NCBI GenBank assembly: GCA_034433615.1
Contig: DAOUAJ010000108.1
Location: 1 to 38,686 of the forward strand
Length of the DNA: 38,686 bases
DNA from: DAOUAJ01 sp034433615
GTDB lineage: Bacteria; Chloroflexota; Anaerolineae; DUEN01
Direction: 5' to 3'
Shown: one piece after another, positions 7,516 through 15,668 of the stretch
How positions within the stretch are numbered: the first letter of the stretch is position 1
How the letters are laid out: every line of letters starts with the position of its first letter
The notes under the pieces: generated by a model
Seen by the model: only the letters and a program-made list of their open reading frames with translations
Told to the model about the DNA's origin: nothing
Databases searched by the model: none
Program-made: the position numbers and the translations under genes

Positions 7516-8562
7516 ATGAAGTGGATTCCGCTTTTCCTTGTGCTCGTGTTCGCCGTCGCCTGCGCGCCGGTGGCAGCGCCAACGCCTACGCCGATACCAG
7601 CGAAAGTACGTTTCGGCTATCTGGTCGCCGACCTGCACCACATCTCCCACATCGTCGCGCAGGATAAAGAGGCCGGCGGCGGCATCTCATTCTATGAGAA
7701 ATACGGCCTTGTCGTCGAGGATGCACGAGGTGCGCCGTATGCTAACGGCGGAGTGGAGATGGATCACTTTGCGGCTGGCGATGTGGACATCGGCATGTTG
7801 GGCGCGCCACCGGCCATCACCAAGCATCTGAACGCCGGCGTCAACACGGTCATCGTCGGCCAGGTCAACGAAATCGGCTCGGCTCTGGTTGTGGCGAAAA
7901 ATGTCAATCAGTTCTCTGATTTGGTCGGCGAGACGATCGCCACGCCAGGCCACTCCAGCATCCAGTTCTTTTTGCTGCTGAACTACGCTCAACAGCAAGG
8001 CGTAGACATCGGCCAGATCAACGTCATTGATATGGCCCCCAAGGATATGCGGGCCAAACTGGAGGTCGGCGACCTGGGCGGCTTCCTGGTGTGGGAGCCG
8101 TTCGCCTCCGAGGCGGTGGTAGCTGGCTTTGGCAAAATCCTGGCCACCTCCCAGGATATCTGGCCGAATCACCTGGACTGCGTGGTGGCGGTAGACCGCA
8201 AGTTTGCCCAGGCTAACCCCGCCATCGTCGAGCGCTTCCTGCGGGCTCATCAGGACTCGACGGCGTGGGTGCTGTCAGCTCTGGCGCGGCCTGAGTCGAA
8301 AGAATATCAACGTCTGATCGAGTTGGCGGTCCAGTTCACCGGGCGCGATGCCGCCGTCGTCAAAGAGGCCTTCAAGTTGATTCGCTTCAAGACCGAGATG
8401 GATGCGGGGTTTGCGACTTCGTTGATCGAGTACACCAACAAGTTGATTCAGTTCAAGATTGTGCCGCCGGACAGGTTGGCCGAGCAGGGTTACAAGTCGG
8501 CGGAGGACTTTGCGACGAAGTATGTGGATGGGTCGTTCCAGCAAAAGGTAATGGGGGAGTAG
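7516..8562 (+). CDS. NitT/TauT-type ABC transporter solute-binding lipoprotein
   Basis: 348 aa. Signal peptide with lipobox FAVAC, lipidated Cys16, then a proline/threonine linker. The mature part is of the NMT1/TauA-like periplasmic-binding type (VRFGYLVADLHHI, DIGMLGAPPAITKHLNAG, IATPGHSSIQFF, DLGGFLVWEPFASEAV). Permease and ATPase genes follow. Likely substrates for this family are sulfonates, nitrate, or pyrimidine-like compounds. Surrounding sulfur genes make a sulfonate plausible, but no desulfonating enzyme is seen. Confidence 0.85.
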   Translation: MKWIPLFLVLVFAVACAPVAAPTPTPIPAKVRFGYLVADLHHISHIVAQDKEAGGGISFYEKYGLVVEDARGAPYANGGVEMDHFAAGDVDIGMLGAPPAITKHLNAGVNTVIVGQVNEIGSALVVAKNVNQFSDLVGETIATPGHSSIQFFLLLNYAQQQGVDIGQINVIDMAPKDMRAKLEVGDLGGFLVWEPFASEAVVAGFGKILATSQDIWPNHLDCVVAVDRKFAQANPAIVERFLRAHQDSTAWVLSALARPESKEYQRLIELAVQFTGRDAAVVKEAFKLIRFKTEMDAGFATSLIEYTNKLIQFKIVPPDRLAEQGYKSAEDFATKYVDGSFQQKVMGE

Positions 8563-9423
8563 ATGGAACGTTTAAGCGTTCGAACAGCCTGCCCTGAACA
8601 GAGTGAAGGGATCAAACGTGTTAACGTTCAAACATCGCTAGCGGCCATACGCGAGTTCGCCAGCGCGAGGAAGAGGTGGGCCAGGCATGGGACGGGAGCG
8701 ATTTCCGTGGCCCTGCTCATCGTCGCCTGGCATCTGGTGGCGGTGAGCCTGGCCAGTCCCTATATCCCGCAGCCCTACGCGGTGGCGCGAGCTCTGGTCG
8801 GCGCCTTTCCGGAGAGGGATTTTCTCGGCTTTACCATCGGTCAGCACATCGTCTCCAGTTTGCAGCGGATTGGGCAAGGCTTTGCTCTGGCTGCAGCACT
8901 GGCGGTGCCGTTGGGTCTGGCCTCGGGCTGGGTGCGTTGGGTCGAAGAGTTCACCGGCCCAGTCATCGAACTCCTTCGCCCTATTCCACCGCTGGCCTGG
9001 ATTCCCTTTGCCATCTACTTTTTCGGTGACCCGTTCGATGCGGTGTTCATCGTTTTCCTGGCGGCGTTCTTCCCGGTCTTCCTGAGCACGGCCGCCGGCG
9101 TGAAAGCCGTAGATCCGACTCTGATTGATGTGGCGCGCACGCTGGGGGCGCGGCGCGTGCCCCTCTTCGCTAAAGTGGTCGTGCCAGCCGCCTTGAGCCA
9201 CATCGTCACCGGCATGCGCATCGGCCTGGGCATCGCCTGGATGAGCATCGTCGCCGCCGAGATGGTGGGCGTTAAGGGGGGTGGCCTGGGGGTTTATATC
9301 TGGACGATGGCCGAGGTCGGCCGGTTCGATGCGGTCTTCGCCGGTATGGTCCTCATCGGCCTGATCGGTTTGGGCTTGACTGGCGGGATGGGGTATGTGC
9401 AAAAGCGTCTCTTCGCCTCCTAG
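8563..9423 (+). CDS. ABC transporter permease (SsuC/TauC-like)
   Basis: 286 aa, about six helices, BPD_transp_1 fold. It carries the EAA-type loop DVARTLGARRVPLFAKVVVP that contacts the ATPase. ATG at 8563 follows the stop of the binding protein immediately. The first 30 residues are unusual: they are encoded by nested repeat DNA and include the peptide TACPEQSEG. The functional protein probably begins near residue 25-35, and the true start could be downstream of the annotated one. Confidence 0.88.
   Translation: MERLSVRTACPEQSEGIKRVNVQTSLAAIREFASARKRWARHGTGAISVALLIVAWHLVAVSLASPYIPQPYAVARALVGAFPERDFLGFTIGQHIVSSLQRIGQGFALAAALAVPLGLASGWVRWVEEFTGPVIELLRPIPPLAWIPFAIYFFGDPFDAVFIVFLAAFFPVFLSTAAGVKAVDPTLIDVARTLGARRVPLFAKVVVPAALSHIVTGMRIGLGIAWMSIVAAEMVGVKGGGLGVYIWTMAEVGRFDAVFAGMVLIGLIGLGLTGGMGYVQKRLFAS
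8566..8636 (+). repeat. Nested palindromic repeats in permease 5' end
   Basis: The outer words AACGTTTAAGCGTTCGAAC and CAAACGTGTTAACGTTCAA flank a CCTGCCCTGAACAGAGTGA core (8588-8606). In frame the core encodes PEQSEG. Related cores occur at 17391 and 20210, and AACGTTC words recur at 14340-14360. Confidence 0.6.
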
Positions 9424-9464
9424 CCAGCCATCAGGGCTGACCGCTGACCGCTGACTGCTGTGAG
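9424..9464 (+). repeat. CTGACCGCTGAC word repeat
   Basis: CAGCCATCAGGGCTGACCGCTGACCGCTGACTGCTG fills the gap between permease and ATPase genes. Same family as 16866, 22791 and probably 15594. Confidence 0.6.
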
Positions 9465-9473
9465 GGTAAGGCC

Positions 9474-10256
9474 ATGCTGGAAGTTAACCACCTGACTCAT
9501 GCTTTCGATTCGCTGGTTGTGCTGCAAGATCTCTCGTTTCGGGTCGAAGAGGGGGAATTTCTGTGCATCGTCGGCCCTAATGGCTGCGGCAAGACGACTT
9601 TGTTGCGCCTCATCGCCGGGCTGACTCGGCCGACGGAGGGCGGGATTCGACTGAACGGCCAGCCTGTCCAGGGTCCGGGGCCGGAGCGCGGCTTCGTCTT
9701 TCAAGAGTATGCGCTCTTTCCCTGGCGCAGTGTCCGTCAGAACATCGAGTTCGGCCTGGAGATGCGCGGCCTCTCGCCCGCCGTCCGCCGCCGCATTAGC
9801 CAAAAGTACATCGAGCTGACCGGCCTGACCGGCTTTGAGGATTATCGCCCGCGACGGCTCTCCGGCGGGATGAAGCAAAAGGTCAGCATCGCCCGCGCCC
9901 TGGCCAACGACCCGCAGGTCATCCTGATGGACGAACCGTTCGCCGCGCTCGATTGTCAGACGCGCAACCTGATGCAGGAAGAGTTGCTCAACATCTGGGA
10001 GCAGGACAAAAAGACCATCCTGTTTGTGACCCACAACGTCGAAGAGGCGGTTTTTCTGGCGGATCGCATCCTGGTCCTGACGGCGCGACCCGGCCGCCTG
10101 TACGAAACGATTACGGTGGACATCCCCCGGCCACGTAACCGGGTGGGCCCGGAGTTGCATCGCCTTCGCGGGCATATTCTGGATGTGCTGGCGATTCTGG
10201 TCTCGAAAGAGCAGTTGCTGCAGGAGGTATATGAGCCTCCGGCGGCAAGGGCGTAG
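9474..10256 (+). CDS. ABC transporter ATPase (SsuB/TauB-like)
   Basis: 260 aa. Walker A GPNGCGKTT at 34-42, signature LSGGMKQK, Walker B VILMDEP, and the switch histidine in FVTHNVEEAV. The FPWRSVRQNI Q-loop region is typical of the nitrate/sulfonate/taurine importers. Start ATG follows TGAGGGTAAGG. It completes the importer begun at 7516. Confidence 0.93.
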   Translation: MLEVNHLTHAFDSLVVLQDLSFRVEEGEFLCIVGPNGCGKTTLLRLIAGLTRPTEGGIRLNGQPVQGPGPERGFVFQEYALFPWRSVRQNIEFGLEMRGLSPAVRRRISQKYIELTGLTGFEDYRPRRLSGGMKQKVSIARALANDPQVILMDEPFAALDCQTRNLMQEELLNIWEQDKKTILFVTHNVEEAVFLADRILVLTARPGRLYETITVDIPRPRNRVGPELHRLRGHILDVLAILVSKEQLLQEVYEPPAARA

Positions 10257-10328
10257 AATGGGCTGGCAGGGAAGTTTGTCCAGTCCGTCGCAGGCAAGGA
10301 GTGGGAGTGAGAGGGAGACTGGGTTTAG

Positions 10329-10446
10329 GCAGAGGAGCGGAGGAGACAAAGAGACGCGGAGATACGGGGACACGGGGACGCGGAGAATCAGCTTATCCCC
10401 GCGTCTCCGTGTCACCCCCTCTCCCCTGCTCCTCTGCACCCCTGCA
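10329..10446 (+). repeat. G-rich/C-rich foldback repeat
   Basis: Left arm 10329-10385 of GGAGA/GGGGACACGG words, right arm 10396-10437 complementary. GCAGAGGAGC (10329) pairs exactly with GCTCCTCTGC (10428-10437). It fills most of the 327-base gap between 10257 and 10583. The rest (10450-10570) holds an AAAGGAGG followed by a 4-codon ORF and no recognisable gene. Confidence 0.75.
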
Positions 10447-10583
10447 CATAGGTGGGGCTAGAAAGGAGGCCTGAATGCGCGTATCGTGATAGATTTTGGC
10501 TTCAGAAACCAGGGGCTATACGCCAGGTGAAGTCCCGCCGCGCGAGATGTTCTCGCACATATTTCTGTAGGAGGTAAGGCAAG

Positions 10584-11027
10584 ATGGCAGTCAGTCAGGA
10601 GCGAGCCCAACAGGCCAACCAGTACATGAAGGAGAAGATGCTCTTCACCCCGCGCATGTTCCAGGTGATCAACACTATCGCGCCGGAGGCTGGAGAGCGC
10701 TTCGCCGATTTCTACGCCACCGTCTGGCAAGACGGCGCTCTGCCGCGCAAGGTCAAGGAACTGATCTTCGTCGCCATCGGCGTGGCTTACATGTCGCCGC
10801 GCTGCCTGATCCACGTCGTCCCGGCCATTGAGGCTGGGGCTACCGACGAAGAGATCTTTGAGGCGGTGACGGTGGGCACGGTGGGCGCAGGTTTCGTGCC
10901 CGGTGGGCCGGGTATCCCCTACGCCTTTGAGTACGCGGCCAAGGTGCTCGATATCGCCGCCAAGTACCGCAAGGGCGAGAAGTGGGAGTACCTGGAGTCG
11001 CCTAAGTTCGACCATGGCATTTGGTAG
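10584..11027 (+). CDS. Carboxymuconolactone decarboxylase/AhpD-family protein
   Basis: 147 aa, start with GTAGGAGGTAAGGC. The CMD core is evident: KELIFVAIGVAYMSPRC, then LIHVVPAIEAGATDEEI. Catalytic AhpD-type proteins use CXXC followed by His. Here the site reads S71-P-R-C74-L-I-H77, so the first cysteine is serine. A disulfide-cycling peroxidase role is therefore doubtful, and a thiol- or ligand-binding role is possible. It heads a run of thiol/sulfur genes. Confidence 0.82.
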   Translation: MAVSQERAQQANQYMKEKMLFTPRMFQVINTIAPEAGERFADFYATVWQDGALPRKVKELIFVAIGVAYMSPRCLIHVVPAIEAGATDEEIFEAVTVGTVGAGFVPGGPGIPYAFEYAAKVLDIAAKYRKGEKWEYLESPKFDHGIW

Positions 11028-11028
11028 C

Positions 11029-11059
11029 CCCCACCCCTTCTCCAGGGCGAGTGAGGGGT
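11029..11059 (+). repeat. ACCCC/GGGGT foldback
   Basis: ACCCCTTCTCCAGGGCGAGT followed by GAGGGGT forms a short hairpin between the AhpD-like and rhodanese genes. It resembles the CCCTCCCC/GGGGAGGG family at 14409, 20799 and 37841. Confidence 0.4.
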
Positions 11060-11071
11060 ACGAGCGGTGAG

Positions 11072-11878
11072 ATGAGTGGCAAACGATTCCCCAACGAGCA
11101 TCTGCTGGTCAGCACCGGGTGGCTGGTTGACCACCTGGGGGATGCCAGCTTGCGCCTGGTGGAGGTGACACCGCCTGGGGCAGGGTACGCCTTTGGGCAC
11201 ATCCCCGGCGCGGTGTACCTGGATCTGGATCAGGTGTTCACCGGTCGCGCGAGCGATGTCCCCCACACCGCCGGCCCGGTGGAAGAGGTTGTGGCCGCGC
11301 TAGGCCGGCTGGGCCTGGCTCCGGACAGGCAGATCGTCGTTTACGACGAGATCGGCGGGCCCCGCGCGGCCCAGACCTTCTGGCTGCTGGAGTATCTGGG
11401 CTTCACCCAGGTGTGCGTGTTGGAAGGAGGCCTTGAGCGCTGGATGGCGGAGGGCCGGCCGCTCTCGCGGTCCCAGCCGAGCGTCGAGCCGACCCTCTTC
11501 GTGCCGGCCCTGCGGGAAGAGCGGCTGGCGATAGCGGATTGGATCGCCGCCCGCCTGGGGGCCGACGATGTGTGCCTCCTGGACTGCCGCACACCCCAGG
11601 AATACGAGCAGGGTCACATCCCGGGCGCCCGAAACCGGCCATGGGACCAGACCCTGGTCCGCCGAGCTTACCTGGCTTTCCGAGAGGTGGCGGAGTTGAA
11701 TGCAGATCTGGCCGCCTTAGGTGTGACCGAGGACAAAGAGATCGTAACCTACTGTGGCACCGGACAGCGCTCAGCCCACACGTATTTGACGTTGCGTCTG
11801 CTGGGCTACCCCCGCGTGCGCAACTACGATGGGTCTTGGACGGAATGGGAGTTGAGAGCGGATCTACCCAAAGCATGA
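11072..11878 (+). CDS. Thiosulfate/3-mercaptopyruvate sulfurtransferase, two-domain rhodanese
   Basis: 268 aa with tandem rhodanese domains. The N-terminal domain is catalytically silent (AFGHIPGAVYLDLD, then YDEIGGPRAAQTFWLLEYLG). The C-terminal domain has LLDCRTPQEYEQGHIPGA and the active loop YCGTGQRSAH with C228. It moves sulfane sulfur to cyanide or thiol acceptors. Start ATG at 11072 follows GAGCGGTGAG; the frame extends upstream only into repeat DNA. It is followed after 17 bases by the MetE-like gene. Confidence 0.92.
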   Translation: MSGKRFPNEHLLVSTGWLVDHLGDASLRLVEVTPPGAGYAFGHIPGAVYLDLDQVFTGRASDVPHTAGPVEEVVAALGRLGLAPDRQIVVYDEIGGPRAAQTFWLLEYLGFTQVCVLEGGLERWMAEGRPLSRSQPSVEPTLFVPALREERLAIADWIAARLGADDVCLLDCRTPQEYEQGHIPGARNRPWDQTLVRRAYLAFREVAELNADLAALGVTEDKEIVTYCGTGQRSAHTYLTLRLLGYPRVRNYDGSWTEWELRADLPKA

Positions 11879-11895
11879 GAAAGGAGGATCGAACG

Positions 11896-13068
11896 ATGTC
11901 TGGCAATACTTTGCCTTTGTTCCCCGTCACTGTCGTCGGTAGCTGGCCCAGGCCATCCTGGCTTCTGGAAGCCCTGCGCAAACGTCAGGCGGGGCAACTG
12001 AGCTTCAAGGAATTCAACGAGATCGCGGATCAGGGGGTGCTGGAAGCGTTACGCTATCAGGAGGAAGCGGGCGTGGACATCGTCAGCGATGGCGAGCAAC
12101 GACGGGACAATTTCTACTCTTTCGTGGTGGAGAAGTTGGAAGGGGTCAAACTGATGACCTTGGCGGAGCTGATGGATCACGTCGAAGATCGCGCCAGTTT
12201 TGACAAAATCCTTAGAAGCCTTGACGCCCCCGCTTTTGCCATTAAGAACCCGACGGTGGTGGGCAAGGTGCGCCCTCGTATGCCGCTGGCCCTGGACGAG
12301 TACCGCTTCTTGCGTCAACACACCGACAAGCCGATCAAAGTGCCGCTGCCCGGCCCTTATCTGCTCATCCGCTCGATGTGGGTCAAGGGCGTATCTGACG
12401 CCGTCTATCCCACCCAGGAGAGCCTGGCGGCCGACATTGTGGAGATCCTGCGCAATGAGCTGATCGCCCTCCGGGATGCCGGCGCGGCCTTCGTCCAGTT
12501 CGATGAGCCGGTGCTCACGGACGTGGTCTTCAACCGGGATGTCAAGGAGCGCACCTTCATGTGTGCCTCCATGGCCGCCTCCTCTGGCGATCCCACCAAG
12601 GAGCTGATCCTGGCCACGCGGCTTATCAACAGCATCGTCGAGGGCGTGGACGGGGTGAAGATCGGGGTGCACGTCTGCCGCGGCAACTGGAGCCGCAAGG
12701 ATGAGGTCTTACTCAAGGGGAGCTACGAACCGTTGGTGCCGACGCTGATGGGCATGCAGGTCCATCAGCTCGTCTTGGAGTTCGCGACCCCCAGAGCGGG
12801 GGAGCTGGCGGCCTTCAAACATTATCCCCGGGCCCGGGAGATCGGGCTGGGCGTGGTCAACCCCCGCTCGGACGAGGTGGAGCCGCCAGACTTCATCCTC
12901 GCCAAGGTACAGGAGGCCCTCAAATACTTCGCGCCGGAGCAAATCTACCTGAACCCCGATTGCGGCTTTGGGACCTTTGCCGAGCGGCCGATGAATTCCG
13001 CTGAGATCGCGGCCGCAAAGCTGCGCAGCATCGCCAGAGCGGCAGAGCAGCTTCGCGCGACGGTTTGA
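11896..13068 (+). CDS. MetE C-terminal-like zinc methyltransferase (COG0620)
   Basis: 390 aa, start with AAGGAGG at 11881. Only the catalytic barrel of cobalamin-independent methionine synthase is present; the N-terminal folate-binding half is missing. The zinc site is intact: H259 and C261 (GVHVCRG), E295 (LVLEFA) and C356 (NPDCGFGTF). Single-barrel relatives include archaeal-type MetE, epoxyalkane:CoM transferase and other thiol alkyltransferases, so homocysteine is not proven as the acceptor. The neighbours (rhodanese, OsmC) point to thiol metabolism. Confidence 0.88.
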   Translation: MSGNTLPLFPVTVVGSWPRPSWLLEALRKRQAGQLSFKEFNEIADQGVLEALRYQEEAGVDIVSDGEQRRDNFYSFVVEKLEGVKLMTLAELMDHVEDRASFDKILRSLDAPAFAIKNPTVVGKVRPRMPLALDEYRFLRQHTDKPIKVPLPGPYLLIRSMWVKGVSDAVYPTQESLAADIVEILRNELIALRDAGAAFVQFDEPVLTDVVFNRDVKERTFMCASMAASSGDPTKELILATRLINSIVEGVDGVKIGVHVCRGNWSRKDEVLLKGSYEPLVPTLMGMQVHQLVLEFATPRAGELAAFKHYPRAREIGLGVVNPRSDEVEPPDFILAKVQEALKYFAPEQIYLNPDCGFGTFAERPMNSAEIAAAKLRSIARAAEQLRATV

Positions 13069-13069
13069 G

Positions 13070-13199
13070 CGTGGGAGCAAGGGTGCGGGGGAGCAGAAGA
13101 GACGCGGTGACGTGGTGACGCGGTGACGCAAAACATTTCTCCGCGTCCCCGTGTCTCCTTGTCTCCGTGTCTCCCTGTCCCTGCATCCCCCCTGCTCTC
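13070..13199 (+). repeat. G-rich/C-rich foldback repeat
   Basis: Left arm GGTGACGTGGTGACGCGGTG words (13070-13130), then AAAACATTT, then the right arm of CCGTGTCTCC words (13140-13199). It starts just after the MetE-like stop and ends just before the OsmC ribosome binding site. Confidence 0.75.
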
Positions 13200-13222
13200 T
13201 AACACAGAAAGGGGAGAGGTCA

Positions 13223-13756
13223 ATGACTGTGGAAGAGACGAAAATATTGAATGGGCTGGACGTGGCAGCAATGCAGGCCGCGATCGCTGCGGTGGGCGCC
13301 CAGCCGGAGGCGGCTCACGCGCCCAAAACATCCAGGGTCCGCTGGCTGTCCGGCCTCAAGTTCAAGGCCTTTGTGCGCAACCACAGCTTTGTGGTGGATG
13401 AACCGGCGCACCTGGCCGGCGAGGACGAGAGCCCGAATTCCATGGAATACGTCCTGGGAGCCTACGGCGCCTGCCTGGCCACGGGCTTTGTGCTGAACGC
13501 CACCCAGCGGGGGATCGCCGTGCGGAACCTGGAGGTGGCCCTGGAGTCTAGACAGGACAACGTCTTCACCTTCCTGGGGCTGAGCTCGGAGGGGCATCCA
13601 GGCTTTGACGAGATCACAGCCAAGCTGTACGTGCAGGCAGATGCCGATGTAGCCACCATCCGCGAGATCTGGGATCACACGGTGAAGACCTCGCCGGTGG
13701 GTAACTCCCTGGCCAGGTGTGTCACGATAAAGGCGGACGTGGACGTCATCCCATAG
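13223..13756 (+). CDS. OsmC/Ohr-family protein
   Basis: 177 aa, start with AGGGGAGAGG. The fold is shown by RVRWLSGLKFKAFVRNHSF, EYVLGAYGACLATGFVL and the C-terminal ALARC-like segment. C84 matches the first redox cysteine. The second site, usually CPV, reads S157-P-V, though C166 lies nine residues on. OsmC/Ohr proteins reduce organic hydroperoxides; the altered second site makes this activity uncertain. Confidence 0.85.
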   Translation: MTVEETKILNGLDVAAMQAAIAAVGAQPEAAHAPKTSRVRWLSGLKFKAFVRNHSFVVDEPAHLAGEDESPNSMEYVLGAYGACLATGFVLNATQRGIAVRNLEVALESRQDNVFTFLGLSSEGHPGFDEITAKLYVQADADVATIREIWDHTVKTSPVGNSLARCVTIKADVDVIP

Positions 13757-13763
13757 AGCTGCA

Positions 13764-13836
13764 CGTAGCAAGTAGCAAAGTAGCAGGTCTTCTCCGTGCG
13801 TCCTGTTACCTGCTACCTGGTACTTGCTACCTGATA
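13764..13836 (+). repeat. AGCAAGTAGCA foldback repeat
   Basis: Left arm AGCAAGTAGCAAAGTAGCAGGT (13768-13789, about) and right arm ACCTGCTACCTGGTACTTGCT (13808 on) are near-perfect complements. It fills the gap before the Rieske gene. Confidence 0.75.
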
Positions 13837-13856
13837 GTAAGCCGGAGTTGAGACCC

Positions 13857-14318
13857 ATGAAGCATGGTTTGGTGCGACGGCAGTTTCTGGCCTGGTTGGG
13901 TTGGGGCGGGCTGGCACTGTCAGGGCTCTTGACCTGGCTGGGCAGTCTGCGCTACCTCGTGCCCAACGTGGCCACCGGCCCGCACACCGTTCTTAAAATC
14001 GGCCGGCCGGAAGAGTTTCCCATCGGCAGCAAGCGGTTTCTGCCGGAGGTGCGCGCCTACGTGATTCGCGATGACGCCGGGTTCCATGTGATGTCCGCCC
14101 TATGCACGCACCTCGGCTGCGCGACGAACGCGGTAGATTGGGGCTACCTCTGCCCGTGCCATGGGAGCAAGTTCGACCCGTGGGGACGTGTGCTGCGCGG
14201 CCCGGCCACCAGGTCGTTGCCGTGGTTCAAACTCTCGTTGGGCCCGGACGGACAACTGATGGTGGACACGCAGCAAGTGGTTCCGCCGGGGACGATGTTC
14301 CAGGTTTACGAGGACTAG
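13857..14318 (+). CDS. Rieske iron-sulfur protein
   Basis: 153 aa. An N-terminal Arg pair followed by a hydrophobic segment (RRQFLAWLGWGGLALSG) looks like a Tat-type signal anchor. The [2Fe-2S] site is C83-T-H-L-G-C and C99-P-C-H-G-S, giving the standard 2 Cys/2 His ligands. It transfers electrons from quinol at the cytochrome b Qo site to a c-type cytochrome. Start at 13857 with GGAG 10 bases upstream. It opens the 13.8-21.2 kb electron-transfer cluster. Confidence 0.93.
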   Translation: MKHGLVRRQFLAWLGWGGLALSGLLTWLGSLRYLVPNVATGPHTVLKIGRPEEFPIGSKRFLPEVRAYVIRDDAGFHVMSALCTHLGCATNAVDWGYLCPCHGSKFDPWGRVLRGPATRSLPWFKLSLGPDGQLMVDTQQVVPPGTMFQVYED

Positions 14319-14339
14319 ACTTTGCCAAATTCTGTTAGC

Positions 14340-15593
14340 ATGTTACATGTTAGAACGTTCAACTTATTGGTGACCATTCTCCTGGTCGCGGGCTGCCGCG
14401 CCGCTGCGGCCCCCCTAACCCTCCCGCCAACGGAGGGGCCAGGGGGGGCGATACTAACCGCTGCCTCCGTCCCAACGCTCGTTCTCATCGAGCCAGGCGA
14501 GCCGTCACCCTGCCCGCCGCCCGCTCTCGGCGCCATTCCATCTCCCATTCATTCGCCTCACCCTACGCCCCACGTGCTGCTCGCCGTCATCCAGCACGCG
14601 CACACGACCGTCGTCGCGCTGGGGACGCATGGCGCTGCGCCTCTCATGGCACCGCAGGTCATCGGCAAAATCCAACTGTCGGCGGCCGGGCGCGTCCTCG
14701 CGTACGAACTGCTCGAAGGCGTCAACCCGCTGAACAACGTCGTCGTGGTCACCGACCTGGCAACCGGCGCGGCGTGGCGCGTGGCACCCGGAGGCGGGTG
14801 CGCGGCCTTCGGATTCACCCTCGATGCGACAGGGGAACAGCTTGCGCTGCTGCAAGTGGCGATGCGCGGGCGGTTTAGGCCGGCCGCGTGGCAGATCTCG
14901 ATGGTGGATTTCGCCTCGAGCCGCGCGAGTGTGTTGGGGCCAGCGCGGCCGCAAGAGGTCGCGTTGGAGCCGGTGGCATGGTCAGGCGCGACGGACGAAA
15001 TCGTGCTGCGCGCCTTCGTTCCGTTTCAAGCAGACGGGGCGGCGGGGCTGTGGACAGCGCAAGTGGACGGGTCGCGTCTGCGGCTGTTGTTACCAGAGAC
15101 GGATTACGTGGGCAAGCCGCGCCTTTCGCCAGATGGGCGGCTGCTGGCGTTTTTCGCGTCGGAGCCGGAGAATTTACCGGAGGGGTATGTCGCCAGCCCG
15201 GGTGAGCCGCCGGCGAACACGCTGCGCGTCTTGAATCTCATTACCGGCGAGACGCGAACGCTGGCGGTGGATGCGACGCGTGCGTTCGACGTGTTAGCGT
15301 GGGATGCGGCGGGGGAACGTCTGTACTTGAGTCGGGGCGCGTGGCGGGACGCCGAGCGCGCCTTTCGGTTCGATGAGGTGGTGTCGCTGTCAGTGAGGCA
15401 CTCGACGCCGGAGGTGGTAACCCGCGCGCCGGAGAGGGTCGCCGGTTTGCAACCGTGCGCGGGAGGCGGACTGGCGTACGTCACGTCACAGGGGCGGGGA
15501 GCCGTGGTGCGTTGGGATGGACGGAGCGCGGCGGGACACACGGAGTGGGCGGTGGAGAATGGCACAGTGGAAATCCTCGCGTGTGGCAAATAG
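14340..15593 (+). CDS. Beta-propeller (TolB/WD40-like) lipoprotein
   Basis: 417 aa from ATG 14340. A TTG at 14322 in the same frame has a better-placed AGG and is an alternative. Signal peptide with lipobox LLVAGC, then a low-complexity linker partly made of repeat DNA (PLTLPPTEGPGG). The mature part has repeated PD40-like motifs such as GKPRLSPDGRLLAFF and LSAAGRVLAYELL. Exported surface protein, no enzymatic motif. Its position between Rieske and cytochrome b is unusual; it may scaffold the complex (inference). Confidence 0.75.
   Translation: MLHVRTFNLLVTILLVAGCRAAAAPLTLPPTEGPGGAILTAASVPTLVLIEPGEPSPCPPPALGAIPSPIHSPHPTPHVLLAVIQHAHTTVVALGTHGAAPLMAPQVIGKIQLSAAGRVLAYELLEGVNPLNNVVVVTDLATGAAWRVAPGGGCAAFGFTLDATGEQLALLQVAMRGRFRPAAWQISMVDFASSRASVLGPARPQEVALEPVAWSGATDEIVLRAFVPFQADGAAGLWTAQVDGSRLRLLLPETDYVGKPRLSPDGRLLAFFASEPENLPEGYVASPGEPPANTLRVLNLITGETRTLAVDATRAFDVLAWDAAGERLYLSRGAWRDAERAFRFDEVVSLSVRHSTPEVVTRAPERVAGLQPCAGGGLAYVTSQGRGAVVRWDGRSAAGHTEWAVENGTVEILACGK
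14409..14450 (+). repeat. CCCTCC/GGAGGG foldback inside lipoprotein linker
   Basis: CCCCCCTAACCCTCCCGCC then AACGGAGGGGCCAGGGGGGG: two complementary arms, read in frame as PLTLPPTEGPGG. Same type as 20799 and 37841. Confidence 0.6.
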
Positions 15594-15653
15594 CCGATGG
15601 CTGATGGCCGATAGCTGATTGATGCTCTCTGCCATCTGCTATCTGCTTTGAGC
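15594..15653 (+). repeat. GCTGATGGCCGATAGC word repeat
   Basis: GCCGATGGCTGATGGCCGAT words are followed after a short gap by CTGCCATCTGCTATCTGC. It fills the gap before cytochrome b and provides the preceding TAG context. Confidence 0.6.
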
Positions 15654-15668
15654 ACAGGAACTCGGCTG

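Noticed and set aside
10461..10560. Leader peptide or small gene after AAAGGAGG at about 10462
   Set aside because: The ATG after this site gives only four codons; a CTG-start 19-codon frame is protein-like but unsupported by anything else.
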